64,000 nt of DNA, taken from contig DATLUM010000050.1 of NCBI GenBank assembly GCA_035533095.1, positions 124,001 through 188,000 of the forward strand. The letters run 5' to 3'. Below are positions 35,178-44,346 of the stretch, one piece after another. A program made the translations under genes and the position numbers. How positions within the stretch are numbered: position 1 is the first letter of the stretch; every line of letters starts with the position of its first letter. Under the pieces are notes generated by a model. It saw only the letters and a program-made list of their open reading frames with translations, was not told where the DNA came from and did not search any database. This DNA is from Acidimicrobiales bacterium (lineage in GTDB: Bacteria; Actinomycetota; Acidimicrobiia; Acidimicrobiales; Palsa-688).

Positions 35178-36980
35178 GTGACCTCCACAGAGCCCCTATC
35201 GAACAACCGCCGACTGCGGGACTGGGTCGACGAATGGGCCAAGCTTCTCCAGCCCGATCGGGTCCTGTGGTGTGACGGCTCGGCGGAAGAGTACGACTCT
35301 CTGTGCGCTGAGCTCGTCGAGGTCGGGACGTTCCGAAGGCTCTCCGATGCGAAGCGTCCCAACAGCTATTGGGCCACATCCGATCCGGCCGACGTAGCGC
35401 GTGTGGAGGATCGAACCTTCATCTGCTCGGAGAAAGAAGAAGACGCCGGAGCGACGAACAACTGGCGCGATCCGGCGGAGATGAAGAGGGCCCTGCGCGA
35501 CCTCTACTCCGGCAGTATGAGGGGGCGCACCATGTACGTCGTCCCCTTCTCGATGGGTCCGCTCGGCTCGCCGATCGCCCACATCGGGGTTCAGCTGACC
35601 GACTCCGCCTATGTCGCCGCCAACATGCGGATCATGACCCGTATGGGCAAGGGCGCCCTCGAGGTCCTAGGCGACGATGGCATCTTCGTCCCCTGCGTCC
35701 ACTCGGTTGGGGCTCCGCTGGAACCCGGTCAGCAGGACGTCCCGTGGCCGTGCAACAGCGACAACAAGTACATCGCCCACTTCCCAGAAACCCGTGAGAT
35801 CTGGTCTTACGGTTCGGGTTACGGCGGCAACGCCCTCCTGGGCAAGAAGTGCTTCGCCTTGCGGATCGCGTCCGTCATGGCGCGCGACGACGGCTGGCTC
35901 GCAGAGCACATGCTGATCCTGAAGCTGACTTCCCCCAAGGGCGAGGTGCGCTACGTGACCGGCGCGTTCCCCTCGGCCTGCGGCAAGACGAACCTCGCGA
36001 TGTTGATACCGACGCTCCCCGATTGGAAGGTCGAGACGATCGGTGACGACATCTGCTGGATGAAATTCGGTGAGGACGGACGCCTGTGGGCGATCAACCC
36101 CGAATACGGGTTCTTCGGCGTCGCCCCCGGCACGAACAACAAGACGAACCTCAACGCGATGCTCACCCTCGCGGAGAACTGCATCTTCACGAACACGGCG
36201 CTCACCGACGACGGCGACGTGTGGTGGGAGGGCATGACCGACGACAAGCCAATCCACTTGACCGACTGGAAACGCCAGGACTGGACACCCGAGAGCGAGA
36301 CGCCCGCCGCCCACCCGAACGCGCGGTTCACCGCCCCGGCATCCCAAGATCCCGCCATCGCGCCTGAGTGGGAGTCCTCCTCGGGCGTTCCCATCTCGGC
36401 GATCCTCTTCGGCGGTCGCCGCTCGGGTGTGGTGCCGCTGGTAACCGAAGCGTTCGACTGGCAGCACGGCGTGTTCCTCGGGTCGATCATGGCCTCCGAG
36501 ACGACCGCGGCCGCTGCCGGCGCCGTCGGCAAGCTCCGCCGCGACCCGTTCGCGATGCTTCCCTTCTGCGGATACAACATGGCCGAATACTTCGACCACT
36601 GGCTCGAGATCGGCGAGCACACCGACGCGTCCAAGCTGCCGCGCTTGTTCTACGTGAACTGGTTCCGCAAAGGACCCGACGGCAAGTTCCTGTGGCCCGG
36701 CTACGGCGACAACAGCCGAGTCCTCGAATGGGTCTTCGAGCGCTGCGCGGGCCGCGGCGAGGCCGTCGAGACGCCGATCGGGCTCCTGCCGGCCAAGGGC
36801 GCAATTCCTACCGAAGGCCTCGGCATCGACGAGTCGGACATGGAACATCTCCTCAGCGTCGACGTGGAGGGTTGGAAACAGGAGATCCCGCTCATCGCCG
36901 GGCACTACGACTCGCTCGGCGAACACGTCCCGGCTGCCCTGCGCGACGAACTGGCCCGCCTCGAGAAGCGTCTCGGGTGA
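35178..36980 (+). CDS. pckG: Phosphoenolpyruvate carboxykinase (GTP)
   Basis: PckG interconverts oxaloacetate and PEP with GTP/GDP, for gluconeogenesis or anaplerosis. The 600-residue protein starts at GTG 35178. Motifs are [20 protein letters not shown], the P-loop [13 protein letters not shown] (264-276), the metal-binding GDDICWMKF, and [12 protein letters not shown] with the GTP-contact [12 protein letters not shown]. The length is typical of the GTP class. It is followed 50 bp later by a Lrp-type ligand domain gene. Confidence 0.96.
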   Translation: MTSTEPLSNNRRLRDWVDEWAKLLQPDRVLWCDGSAEEYDSLCAELVEVGTFRRLSDAKRPNSYWATSDPADVARVEDRTFICSEKEEDAGATNNWRDPAEMKRALRDLYSGSMRGRTMYVVPFSMGPLGSPIAHIGVQLTDSAYVAANMRIMTRMGKGALEVLGDDGIFVPCVHSVGAPLEPGQQDVPWPCNSDNKYIAHFPETREIWSYGSGYGGNALLGKKCFALRIASVMARDDGWLAEHMLILKLTSPKGEVRYVTGAFPSACGKTNLAMLIPTLPDWKVETIGDDICWMKFGEDGRLWAINPEYGFFGVAPGTNNKTNLNAMLTLAENCIFTNTALTDDGDVWWEGMTDDKPIHLTDWKRQDWTPESETPAAHPNARFTAPASQDPAIAPEWESSSGVPISAILFGGRRSGVVPLVTEAFDWQHGVFLGSIMASETTAAAAGAVGKLRRDPFAMLPFCGYNMAEYFDHWLEIGEHTDASKLPRLFYVNWFRKGPDGKFLWPGYGDNSRVLEWVFERCAGRGEAVETPIGLLPAKGAIPTEGLGIDESDMEHLLSVDVEGWKQEIPLIAGHYDSLGEHVPAALRDELARLEKRLG

Positions 36981-37030
36981 ACGCACGCCGCGGGTAGCAT
37001 TCGCCCGCCGCACCCGAGGAGGAACAACCG

Positions 37031-37273
37031 ATGGCCGTCAGCGCTTATGTCCTGATCCAAACCGAGGTGGGCAAGGCTGCTTCAGTAGCGGAGCACGTAC
37101 GTCAGATACCGGGCATCGTGTCCGCTGACGACGTCACCGGCCCCTACGACGTGATCGTCAAGGCTGAGGCCGACTCGGTCGACGAGCTGGGACGCATGAT
37201 CGTCAGCCGGCTGCAGATGATCGAAGGGATCACCCGTACCCTGACCTGTCCGGTCGTACACCTCGAAGACTGA
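37031..37273 (+). CDS. Stand-alone Lrp/AsnC ligand-binding (RAM) domain protein
   Basis: This 80-residue protein is only the AsnC/Lrp C-terminal alpha-beta domain: AYVLIQTEVGKAASVAEHVR, PGIVSADDVTGPYDVIVKAE and EGITRTLTCPVVH. No HTH is present. A GAGGA ribosome site precedes the ATG. Such stand-alone RAM domains form dimers or octamers that bind amino acids and may modulate full-length Lrp proteins. It is downstream of pckG in the same direction, perhaps cotranscribed. Confidence 0.88.
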   Translation: MAVSAYVLIQTEVGKAASVAEHVRQIPGIVSADDVTGPYDVIVKAEADSVDELGRMIVSRLQMIEGITRTLTCPVVHLED

Positions 37274-37306
37274 GATCGCCCGGGCCTGGCCGTGCCCGCT
37301 TGGCAC

Positions 37307-38452
37307 TTACTTGATGGCGCCGACCTCGCGCAGCTTGGAGAGCTCGTCGGCGGCGAACCCCCAATCGGCCAGCGCCTCGTCGGTGTGCTGGCCCGCACGA
37401 GCAGGCGGGCGCTCGACTTCCGCTACCGTCCGGCTGAATCGAGGCGCCGGCGCCGGCTGCGTCACCCCGGCGATGTCAACGAACGTGGCGCGGTGCCGGT
37501 TGTGAGGATGTGACGGAGCCTCGTCCGGGTCGAGGACCGGCGCGAAGCACGCGTCGGTCCCCTCCATCAGTGCGCACCACTCGTCACGGGTCTTGGTCTT
37601 GATGAGCCCGGCCATGCGCTGCTTGAGGGATGGCCAGGAGGACCGGTCGTTTTGCTCGGGGACACCGCCGGGTTCCTGGGCCAGGCCGCTGAGCTCCGCC
37701 ATCTGTGCGTAGAACTGCGGCTCTATGGACCCGAGCGAGATGTGGCGGCCGTCCGCGGTCTCGTAGACCTCGTAGAAGAACGCTCCCGTGTCGAGCAGGT
37801 TCGTGCCGCGCTCCTGCCACATGCCGGTAGCTCGCAAGCCGTGCATCATGGCGGCGAGAAGCGCCGCCCCGTCGACCATCGCGGCGTCGATCACCTGACC
37901 CTGCCCGGAACGTGTCGCTTCGAGCATGGCGCAGACGATCCCGAATGCCAGAAGCATCCCCCCGCCGCCGAAGTCGCCCACCAAGTTCAGCGGCGGCACC
38001 GGCGCCTCGCCCTTGCGGCCGATCATGCCAAGGGTCCCGCTGAGAGCGATGTAGTTGATGTCGTGACCCGCGGCGTTCGCGTACGGGCCGTCCTGACCCC
38101 AGCCTGTCATCCGCCCGTAGACGAGGCGCGGGTTGCGCGCCATGCAGTCGTCAGGGCCGAGACCCAACCGCTCGGTGACGCCCGGGCGGAAACCCTCGAT
38201 GAGCGCGTCCGCGCTCTCCACGAGGCGCAGGACCGCGTCGCGACCTTCGGGGTGCTTCAAATCCACGCCGACGGAACGCCGGCCACGCCCCAGGACATCG
38301 GCGAACGGCGGCGATGCGCCCTCCCGGACTGCAGCGGCGCGATCGACCCGCAGCACCTCGGCGCCCATGTCGGCCAGCATCATGCCGGCGAACGGCCCGG
38401 GGCCGATGCCGGCAAGCTCGACAACCCGGTATCCCTTCAGCGGTCCTGCCAC
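37307..38452 (-). CDS. mcr: Alpha-methylacyl-CoA racemase (CaiB/BaiF family)
   Basis: This family III CoA-transferase-fold enzyme most resembles alpha-methylacyl-CoA racemase, which epimerises 2-methyl-branched acyl-CoAs for beta-oxidation. The 381-residue protein shows [34 protein letters not shown], and the racemase block [20 protein letters not shown] with NYIALSGTL (the catalytic His is in AGHD). [19 protein letters not shown] follows. The GTG start at 38452 has GGGAGG just upstream. With the MFE-2-like SDR elsewhere in the window it suggests branched lipid or sterol degradation (inference). Confidence 0.88.
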   Translation of the reverse strand: MAGPLKGYRVVELAGIGPGPFAGMMLADMGAEVLRVDRAAAVREGASPPFADVLGRGRRSVGVDLKHPEGRDAVLRLVESADALIEGFRPGVTERLGLGPDDCMARNPRLVYGRMTGWGQDGPYANAAGHDINYIALSGTLGMIGRKGEAPVPPLNLVGDFGGGGMLLAFGIVCAMLEATRSGQGQVIDAAMVDGAALLAAMMHGLRATGMWQERGTNLLDTGAFFYEVYETADGRHISLGSIEPQFYAQMAELSGLAQEPGGVPEQNDRSSWPSLKQRMAGLIKTKTRDEWCALMEGTDACFAPVLDPDEAPSHPHNRHRATFVDIAGVTQPAPAPRFSRTVAEVERPPARAGQHTDEALADWGFAADELSKLREVGAIK

Positions 38453-38516
38453 GTGACTCCCTCCCGAACCCGCAGGCCTGCTCGGCGCGGCGCGGGGTCT
38501 TTTTCCGACCTGATAC

Positions 38517-39212
38517 TTACCGGCCCGGGATCCGGGCCGCCAACGCACGCATCCGGCCGATCGCGCCGGGCGTCCTCGTTCCCCACCAGAAAAGATCCCG
38601 GCCGTCGACGAACTCCACGCGCGCAACCTCTTCCAGCTCCGCGCGGTGACGCTCCGAGAAGCGGTACGGCTCCGAGGGGGCGAGCACCACGTCGGGCTCC
38701 CGCGCCCGCGCTTCGTCGATCGTGACGGTCGGGTAGCGCTCCGATTCGGCTGAGCAGACGTTATCGAGACCTGCATGCGCGAGCAGATCCGACCCGTAGG
38801 TGTCGCCGTTGACCGTCATCCAAGGACGGCGCCAGATGGGAACCCAGACCCGCACCACCGGCGGGTCCGGTTCCTCCGGCCGGTCCGATCTCGATCGGAC
38901 ACCGACGATCCCCGCCAGTTGGTCCAACGCGACGGCCGCCCCGGCGAGGTTCCGCACGCACGTCGCGTGAACGACGACCCCCGCGTCACGCAACGCCCGC
39001 GCGTCCTCGATGCGGTTCTCCTCCTCGTCCATGAAGACGACGTCGGGACCAAGAGAGACGATCGAACCGATATCCGGGTTCTTCGTCCCGCCGACCGTCT
39101 TCAACCCGTCCGTTTCGCAGAATCGCGTCACCGCGACGGGTGTCACGCCCCAGCTCAGCAAGGTCTCCGTGACAGAAGGTACGAGGCTGACGACGCGGGG
39201 CGGGTCGTTCAC
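38517..39212 (-). CDS. BtuF/TroA-like binding protein without a signal peptide
   Basis: This 231-residue protein has the helical-backbone metal-receptor (vitamin B12/iron-siderophore binding) fold: [56 protein letters not shown] and [13 protein letters not shown]. It lacks a signal peptide or lipobox, and no permease or ATPase gene is near. It could be a cytoplasmic member of the cobalamin-binding-protein-like group. The GTG start overlaps the stop of the PH-SHOCT gene (GTGA). Confidence 0.78.
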   Translation of the reverse strand: MNDPPRVVSLVPSVTETLLSWGVTPVAVTRFCETDGLKTVGGTKNPDIGSIVSLGPDVVFMDEEENRIEDARALRDAGVVVHATCVRNLAGAAVALDQLAGIVGVRSRSDRPEEPDPPVVRVWVPIWRRPWMTVNGDTYGSDLLAHAGLDNVCSAESERYPTVTIDEARAREPDVVLAPSEPYRFSERHRAELEEVARVEFVDGRDLFWWGTRTPGAIGRMRALAARIPGR

Positions 39213-39823
39213 ATGCGGTCCAGCAGCTGCGCCTTCTTCTGCTCGAAGTCGGCATCGGATATCACTCCCCGCCGGCGGAGCTGGTCGAGCTGGTCGATCT
39301 GCTCGGGAATCGACGATCCGTGGCTCGGCGGGAGCTGCACAGGTTGGACTTTGCGCACGCCGTCCATCAGCCGGAATATCTCGTTCTGGACCCGAGCGGG
39401 GCGGGGGAGGTCGGGGAAGTATTCGGGCGAGTCCTTGCCCGGCGATTCCACCAGTACGCAGCCCGCGCCGATCACCCGCTCGAACAACGACTGCCGGTAG
39501 CTGATGTCGCTCAAACCCATCAACGGGATCTCGCGGCTCGTGCGCGACAGAACACCTCGGCGCTCGATGAGGCGGCTGGTCGTGAGAATGAACCTCGAGG
39601 TCCGCCACCTCAGGTAGCGGAGCAGCAGCCATCCCGCGCTGGCGACGAGCGCCGCCACCACCGCCCAGCCGGCCGCGGGAGGCGCCGATTCGGCCAATGC
39701 CGCTATGGCGCCGGCAATTACAGCAACGATCGTGGCCACCGGCCCGGCGAGGTACCACCAGTGCGGGTGGAGGTCGAGGACAACCTCCTCGCCTTCGTTG
39801 AGTCGGCGGCTTCGCAGAGCCAT
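39209..39823 (-). CDS. PH-like (bPH2) membrane protein with C-terminal SHOCT domain
   Basis: This 204-residue protein has two hydrophobic segments (about 22-46 and 53-70), then a bacterial PH-like domain: RTSRFILTTSRLIERRGVL, SREIPLMGLSDISYRQSLFE, GCVLVESPGKDS. It ends in a SHOCT motif ([33 protein letters not shown]). Such PH-SHOCT proteins are common in actinobacteria; the role is unknown, possibly membrane-associated scaffolding. Start at ATG 39823. It diverges from uvrD2 across a 250-bp region containing a candidate RNA. Confidence 0.85.
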   Translation of the reverse strand: MALRSRRLNEGEEVVLDLHPHWWYLAGPVATIVAVIAGAIAALAESAPPAAGWAVVAALVASAGWLLLRYLRWRTSRFILTTSRLIERRGVLSRTSREIPLMGLSDISYRQSLFERVIGAGCVLVESPGKDSPEYFPDLPRPARVQNEIFRLMDGVRKVQPVQLPPSHGSSIPEQIDQLDQLRRRGVISDADFEQKKAQLLDRM

Positions 39824-39887
39824 GTACGAGAAACTAACCCCCGCAGCATGCTCCGGAAGAACGGGAAGCGGTGAATCGCCAAGGTTC

Positions 39888-39917
39888 TTGACGCCAAGGG
39901 TGGTCAAAGGGCATAGT
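39888..39917 (+). promoter_or_regulatory. Candidate sigma-70-type promoter for a small RNA
   Basis: TTGACG (39888-39893) and CATAGT (39912-39917) are separated by 18 bases, matching the -35 at 5 of 6 and the -10 at 4 of 6 positions. Transcription would start near 39924, just before a long hairpin. The arms TTGAC...GTCAA (39888 and 39904) also form a short inverted repeat over the spacer, a possible operator. Confidence 0.45.
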
Positions 39918-39923
39918 CCTGGC

Positions 39924-40004
39924 CTCGACAGGTGCCCGGTTGCAGCGCCGGCTCGATGATTCGGGGGGATCATCGCCAGGCGCGCAACCGGCGCCTTTCG
40001 TTTT
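39924..40004 (+). ncRNA. Candidate 80-nt hairpin RNA
   Basis: The outer stem pairs 39931-39943 with 39984-39995 (12 pairs, one bulged C). The inner stem pairs 39945-39949 with 39979-39983. The top stem pairs 39954-39960 with 39969-39975, closing an 8-base loop TCGGGGGG. TTTCGTTTT follows directly, as in intrinsic terminators, and a promoter-like pair lies upstream. On the opposite strand the loop is CCCCCCGA, and a second hairpin (40012-40040) has a TCCCCCT loop, which recalls the actinobacterial 6C RNA. It lacks SRP RNA consensus. Strand and identity are uncertain. Confidence 0.4.
39984..40004 (+). terminator. Intrinsic terminator-like end of the hairpin RNA
   Basis: The 3' arm of the GC-rich stem (39984-39995) is followed immediately by TTTCGTTTT (39996-40004). 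It stands 70 bp before the uvrD2-like start and would isolate that gene from upstream rightward transcription. Confidence 0.45.
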
Positions 40005-40073
40005 GCGGACCGGTGGACAACCGCCGCAGGGGGATCCACCAGATCGTCACACCCCTTCCGTATCTTCGCCCCG

Positions 40074-42209
40074 GTGAGTTTCACGCCACCGCTGGACGAG
40101 ATCCTGTCGGGCTTGACCGACGCTCAGGTGGCGGCGGTGACGAGCGAGGCACAGCCTTTGTGTGTCGTGGCTTCAGCCGGGTCCGGCAAGACCCGGGTGC
40201 TCACGAGGCGGATCGCGTACCGGATTGCCGTCGGCAGCGCGAGCCCGGTGCACTCGCTCTCGCTGACCTTCACCCGCAAGGCCGCCGGCGAGTTGCAGTC
40301 GAGGCTGCGTGCTCTCGGCATGCGCGAGCACGTCTCCGCGGGGACCTTCCACGCGCTCGCGTCGGCGCAGCTGCAACGCTGGTGGGCGGACCGGCGCAAG
40401 CAGCCTCCCGTTCTGCTCGAGCGCAAGGCGCGTGTCCTGGGGCCGCTCGTTTCATCGCGCCCCGGTCTCGCCGGCGCGTCCCTGTCGGACCTGGCGGGCC
40501 ACATCGAATGGGCGAAGGCAAGATTGGTGAGCCCCGAGGACTTCGAAGCCGCCGCTCATGAAGAGCGCCGTCAGATGCCCGCTGGCGCGCGGGCGGCAGA
40601 TATCGCGGCGCTCTATGCCCGCTACGAGCACGAGAAGCTGCGACGGGGTCTCGTTGACTTCGACGACCTGCTCTCCCAATGCGCTGCCGCGATCGAGTCG
40701 GATCCGCAGTTCGCCGGCGCTCAACGGTGGAAGTGGAGGCATCTCTTCGTCGACGAATTCCAGGACCTCAACCCTCTGCAGCACCGGCTCCTGCTCGCCT
40801 GGCTCGGCACCTCCGACGACCTGTTCGTCGTCGGAGACCCGAACCAAGCCATCTACGGCTGGAACGGCGCCGACCCGAGCCTGCTCGCCGGGTTCTCGCG
40901 GCGGTGGCCGCAGGGCGATGTGGTGCACCTGGACCACAACCATCGCTGCACGCCGCAGGTGGTTGCGGCCGCAGCGCGGGTCCTTGGCCCGGCCGGTGAT
41001 CGATTGCGGTCTGCCGGGGAGGAGGGCCCCGAGCCGAGGGTGCGGTCGTTTGCCTCGGATGCCGCCGAGGCGAGAGGTATAGCGGCGGAGCTGGTGAGGG
41101 CCCACGACGCCGGCCGCCCGTGGACGTCGATGGCGGTGTTGACCAGGACCAACGCGCAGTTGGTGACGATCGGGGATGCCCTGGAAGCGGCCGGCGTGCC
41201 GTTCTGGGCGCCGGGCCGGAAGGCGCTGTTGCAGGAGCCGATCACTCGAGAAGTGATGCGCTGGGCGGCCGGCGAGGGCGGCCGCTCTCTACAGACGCTG
41301 GCCGCGGACCTCGAGGACCTCGCCGGCGGCGAGGATCGTGTGGGCCTGCGCATGGAGCGGTCTCTCGACGAGGTGGAGCGCTCGGCCGTTTCGGCACTGG
41401 CGGGCCTGGCGCGGGCGTTCCAACGGCAGGACACCGCCGCCACCGCACGCCAGTGGCTCTCCTGGCTACCGACCGCCCTGCGCGACGACGCTGGCCCGGA
41501 GGGGCCGCGTGATGCCGTCACGCTTTGCTCGTTCCATCGGGCCAAAGGTCTGGAATGGGAGGCCGTGTGGGTGGCGGGGCTGGAGGCGGGCCTGGTGCCG
41601 ATCGCACGTGCCGCCGCCAGGAGTGCCGGACCAGCCGTGGGCGGCCGTGACCACCAGTTGGCCGAAGAGCGCCGGCTGCTCTACGTCGCCCTGACGCGGG
41701 CAGCCCGGGAGCTGCACTGCTCTTGGGCGCGGACCCGCACGTTCGGTTCGCGTCCGGTCCCGCGGGAGCCCTCCGCCTGGCTGGACGCGGTGTGCCCCGG
41801 GGCGGCGTCGGCCGGCGATCCCGCCCGACGCGGCCCCGCGGAAGTCACCACCGCCGAGTGGCGACGCCGGATCCGTGAGCAGCGCGAGCGCTTGGCCGGC
41901 CAGGGGCCGGCCCACGACCGGATCCCCCACGAACGGCCACAGCGGCGCAGCGCCGCCACTGCCATCCGCCTTCCGGATCCCGACCAGCACACGGTGGATG
42001 CTCTGCGGTCGTGGCGATCCGAGACGGCCAGGGCATCGGGGGTCCCCGCCTACGTGGTAATGCACGACACCACGCTGAAAGCACTGGCCTCGCTGCGTCC
42101 GGCGAACCTCGACGAGCTGCTCACCGTCCCTGGACTCGGGCCCATCAAGGCCGACCGGTACGGGCCCGCCCTGCTGGCACTGGTCGCCGACCAGGCGGCT
42201 ACCGCCTGA
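40074..42209 (+). CDS. uvrD2: UvrD2-like superfamily I DNA helicase with HRDC domain
   Basis: This 3'-5' SF1A helicase acts in DNA repair. The 711-residue protein has Walker A ASAGSGKTRVLTRR (33-46), GTFHALASAQL, Walker B HLFVDEFQDLNPLQ, VGDPNQAIYGWNGAD, and the late motif LCSFHRAKGLEWEAVWV with ALTRAARELH. After a basic linker it ends in an HRDC domain (about 635-705, with LTVPGLGPIKADRYG). Mycobacterial UvrD2 has the same helicase-HRDC layout. Unlike UvrD2, no four-Cys motif was seen between the domains. GTG start. Confidence 0.9.
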   Translation: MSFTPPLDEILSGLTDAQVAAVTSEAQPLCVVASAGSGKTRVLTRRIAYRIAVGSASPVHSLSLTFTRKAAGELQSRLRALGMREHVSAGTFHALASAQLQRWWADRRKQPPVLLERKARVLGPLVSSRPGLAGASLSDLAGHIEWAKARLVSPEDFEAAAHEERRQMPAGARAADIAALYARYEHEKLRRGLVDFDDLLSQCAAAIESDPQFAGAQRWKWRHLFVDEFQDLNPLQHRLLLAWLGTSDDLFVVGDPNQAIYGWNGADPSLLAGFSRRWPQGDVVHLDHNHRCTPQVVAAAARVLGPAGDRLRSAGEEGPEPRVRSFASDAAEARGIAAELVRAHDAGRPWTSMAVLTRTNAQLVTIGDALEAAGVPFWAPGRKALLQEPITREVMRWAAGEGGRSLQTLAADLEDLAGGEDRVGLRMERSLDEVERSAVSALAGLARAFQRQDTAATARQWLSWLPTALRDDAGPEGPRDAVTLCSFHRAKGLEWEAVWVAGLEAGLVPIARAAARSAGPAVGGRDHQLAEERRLLYVALTRAARELHCSWARTRTFGSRPVPREPSAWLDAVCPGAASAGDPARRGPAEVTTAEWRRRIREQRERLAGQGPAHDRIPHERPQRRSAATAIRLPDPDQHTVDALRSWRSETARASGVPAYVVMHDTTLKALASLRPANLDELLTVPGLGPIKADRYGPALLALVADQAATA

Positions 42210-42306
42210 AACTCGCTTCTGCTTCGACCGGCTTGCCACAAAGGACCTCCCAGTTCCCGCGATTGGGTCTCCCGCGCCGGGCCCCTTGGGGATAACCTGG
42301 CAAACC

Positions 42307-42741
42307 GTGAGCGCCTGGTATTCCATCGAGGTCTTCGACGGCGCCGCCCCGGCTTTGGTTTGGGCCGAGGCGTACCGCGACGCCTTGATCGAGGCCGCGC
42401 TCACCCATGGCGCCACGGACTGGTCCTGGCACCGGCACACATGGGGCGTGGTCTTCGAGGTCTCGTTCGCCGACGAGCAGGCGTGGGAGTCCTACGCGAA
42501 CCTGCCGGTCGTGACAGCAGCGCTCGACGCCGTACCCGACCCGGTGACGGGGCTGATCGTCTACAAGGGTCGTGGCGGCAGTTCGGGGGCGTCTTTTCCC
42601 CGACGGCCACGGCCGCTCGCGGGTTCGGGGTCCGCCGCCCTACCCCTGCCTTGGGATTTCACCGTCGACGAGGTGCAGTCCTCCTCGCCGATCGCGCTGC
42701 CGCGGCCGATGTTGGCCGACGTAGGGGCGTATCGCCGCTAG
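42307..42741 (+). CDS. Conserved hypothetical protein (possible alpha-beta barrel fold)
   Basis: This 144-residue protein starts at GTG 42307, with an ATG 21 bases upstream as alternative. The N-terminal 100 residues (SAWYSIEVFDGAAPALVWAE, DWSWHRHTWGVVFEVSFADE, PDPVTGLIVYKGRGG) suggest a ferredoxin-like beta-alpha-beta domain such as dimeric barrels. The C-terminal 45 residues are Pro/Ser-rich. The pattern feels familiar from actinobacterial hypothetical proteins, but I cannot name a family. It follows uvrD2 by 97 bp and converges with the thioesterase gene. Confidence 0.7.
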   Translation: MSAWYSIEVFDGAAPALVWAEAYRDALIEAALTHGATDWSWHRHTWGVVFEVSFADEQAWESYANLPVVTAALDAVPDPVTGLIVYKGRGGSSGASFPRRPRPLAGSGSAALPLPWDFTVDEVQSSSPIALPRPMLADVGAYRR

Positions 42742-42780
42742 ACAACCGGCGCTTACTCGGTAGGCCAGAGGGCGGCCCCG

Positions 42781-43527
42781 CTACTCGCCGTGGCGCTCTC
42801 TCAACGCTGCCAGAGCCGCGAACCGTTCGGGGCTTACCGTGATGAACAGCCCAGTAGCCTCCGCTGTCACCTCGCCTTTCGCAATGACGATCGCCGACGT
42901 CGTCACCTTCCGGCCGCTAACCGATTCGAGGCGACCCTCCCAGCGGAGGTCGGTGTGCAGCGGCGTCGGACGGCGGTAGCGGACCGTAAGTGTCCCGGTC
43001 ATCCCGACCTGGCCTGACAGTGACTGCGTGAGACCGAGAACCTCGTCGAACGCAGCCGCCACCAACCCGCCGTGCACGCACCCCGGCGGACCCTCGTACG
43101 CCGAGCCGAACCGTCCTCGCCCGACGACGATGTCGTCCTCCACGTCAAGGATCAGCGGGGGCGCGAGCGGGTTCGACGCTCCCAACAGGGGGGACCAGTC
43201 GAAATGCGCCGGGTCGTGGCCCAGACCGGACGCCTCCGCCAACCCCTCGTACCGGCGGCTCGCGCCGTAGCCCTCGAGCCGTGACACGACGCTCGACATC
43301 AGCTCGGCGACCTCGGCGAGCACCTCCGGAGGCGCCGGCGTAGCAGTGAGCAGGTCGATCGCACGCCGGAACGACTCCCCTACCTCGCGTGCAGAGGCCG
43401 CCCTCTTGTCGACACGTATGGCGCGCGCCTCTTCGAGCTGCTCCTGCAAACGCCGCGCCAACGACGGATCCACTCCGTCATACGGCCATCCAGTTCCACC
43501 TTCAGCCTGCTCCTTGTCGCCCGTCAC
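42781..43527 (-). CDS. PaaI-like hotdog-fold thioesterase
   Basis: This 248-residue protein has a helical N-terminal half (about 20-110) and a C-terminal hotdog domain of the acyl-CoA thioesterase type. The domain reads YEGPPGCVHGGLVAAAFDEV (active-site-like HGG..A..DE), TGTLTVRYRRPTPLHTDLR and GEVTAEATGLFITV. It probably hydrolyses acyl-CoA esters; the substrate is unknown. GTG start overlapping the xthA stop. Confidence 0.85.
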   Translation of the reverse strand: MTGDKEQAEGGTGWPYDGVDPSLARRLQEQLEEARAIRVDKRAASAREVGESFRRAIDLLTATPAPPEVLAEVAELMSSVVSRLEGYGASRRYEGLAEASGLGHDPAHFDWSPLLGASNPLAPPLILDVEDDIVVGRGRFGSAYEGPPGCVHGGLVAAAFDEVLGLTQSLSGQVGMTGTLTVRYRRPTPLHTDLRWEGRLESVSGRKVTTSAIVIAKGEVTAEATGLFITVSPERFAALAALRERHGE

Positions 43528-44306
43528 GCGGCCTCCGCTTCGATGTCGACGAACACCGGGGCGTGATCCGACGGCTGCTTGCCCTTGCGAGCATTGCGGT
43601 CCACGAGCGCCCAGCTGACCCGGTCCACCAGCGACTTCGACAACAGGACCAGGTCTATCCGCATGCCCCGGTGCTCGTGGAAGTCGCCGGCGCGGTAGTC
43701 CCAGTACGAATACAGCCGGTCCTGCGCCCACCGCCGGCGGAAGGCGTCCTCCAACCCCCATGACTCGAGCTCCTGCAGCACCTTCCGCTCGGGCTCGCTG
43801 ACGTGCGTGGACCCGACGAACGCCTCCGGCTTCCAAACGTCAGCGTCCGCCGGGGCGATGTTGAAATCGCCGCAAACTGCAACCTCGTCGCCGGGCGCGC
43901 TCAGCAGGTCGAGGTGCCGGCGCAGCTTCGCCAGCCACTCGAGCTTGTAGACGTAGTGGTCGGAGTCGAGGCTGCGTCCGTTGGGCACGTACACGCTCGT
44001 CACCGAGACCCCGAAGGTGCGAGCAGTCACCAATCTCGTATCGGAATCCGGTTCGATGGTGTCGGCGAACCCGAAGGTGGTCTCCTCGATCGTCTCGCGC
44101 GACAGGATCGCCACGCCGTTCCACTGGCCGTCGCCGTGGTGCACGCTCTCGTAACCGAGCGACGAGAAGGCCATGTGCGGGAAAGCGGCATCGGCCAGCT
44201 TGGTTTCCTGCAGGCAGACCACGTCCGGGCGGGCGTACGCGAGCCACTCCTCGACCCTCGGCAGGCGCGCCTTCAGCGAGTTGACGTTCCAGGTGGCTAT
44301 CCGCAT
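43524..44306 (-). CDS. xthA: Exodeoxyribonuclease III
   Basis: XthA is an AP endonuclease and 3' exonuclease in base-excision repair. The 260-residue protein has MRIATWNVNSLKARLP, VVCLQETKLADAAFP, GWxVD-type SVYVPNGRSLDSD, VCGDFNIAPADADVW, DYRAGDFHEHRGMRIDLVLL, and the C-terminal catalytic KQPSDHAPVFVDIE. Upstream (44307-44346) lies one copy of the GTCTTTTCCC motif. Confidence 0.94.
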   Translation of the reverse strand: MRIATWNVNSLKARLPRVEEWLAYARPDVVCLQETKLADAAFPHMAFSSLGYESVHHGDGQWNGVAILSRETIEETTFGFADTIEPDSDTRLVTARTFGVSVTSVYVPNGRSLDSDHYVYKLEWLAKLRRHLDLLSAPGDEVAVCGDFNIAPADADVWKPEAFVGSTHVSEPERKVLQELESWGLEDAFRRRWAQDRLYSYWDYRAGDFHEHRGMRIDLVLLSKSLVDRVSWALVDRNARKGKQPSDHAPVFVDIEAEAA

Positions 44307-44346
44307 GGCCGCGCCATCGTAGGGAAAAGACGGCGCGGCTCCCGAC

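Noticed and set aside
37307-38452. CaiB-family protein as formyl-CoA transferase
   Set aside because: The segments [20 protein letters not shown] and GIGPGPF fit alpha-methylacyl-CoA racemase better, and no oxalate genes are near.
33277-39964. Identical 14-mer GCTCGATGATTCGG near 33270 and 39951
   Set aside because: Several exact 14-mer pairs are expected by chance in 64 kb, and the surrounding sequences differ.
39924-40004. Hairpin RNA as SRP (4.5S) RNA
   Set aside because: The loop is TCGGGGGG; the conserved GGAA-type tetraloop and the AGCAG internal-loop bases are absent.
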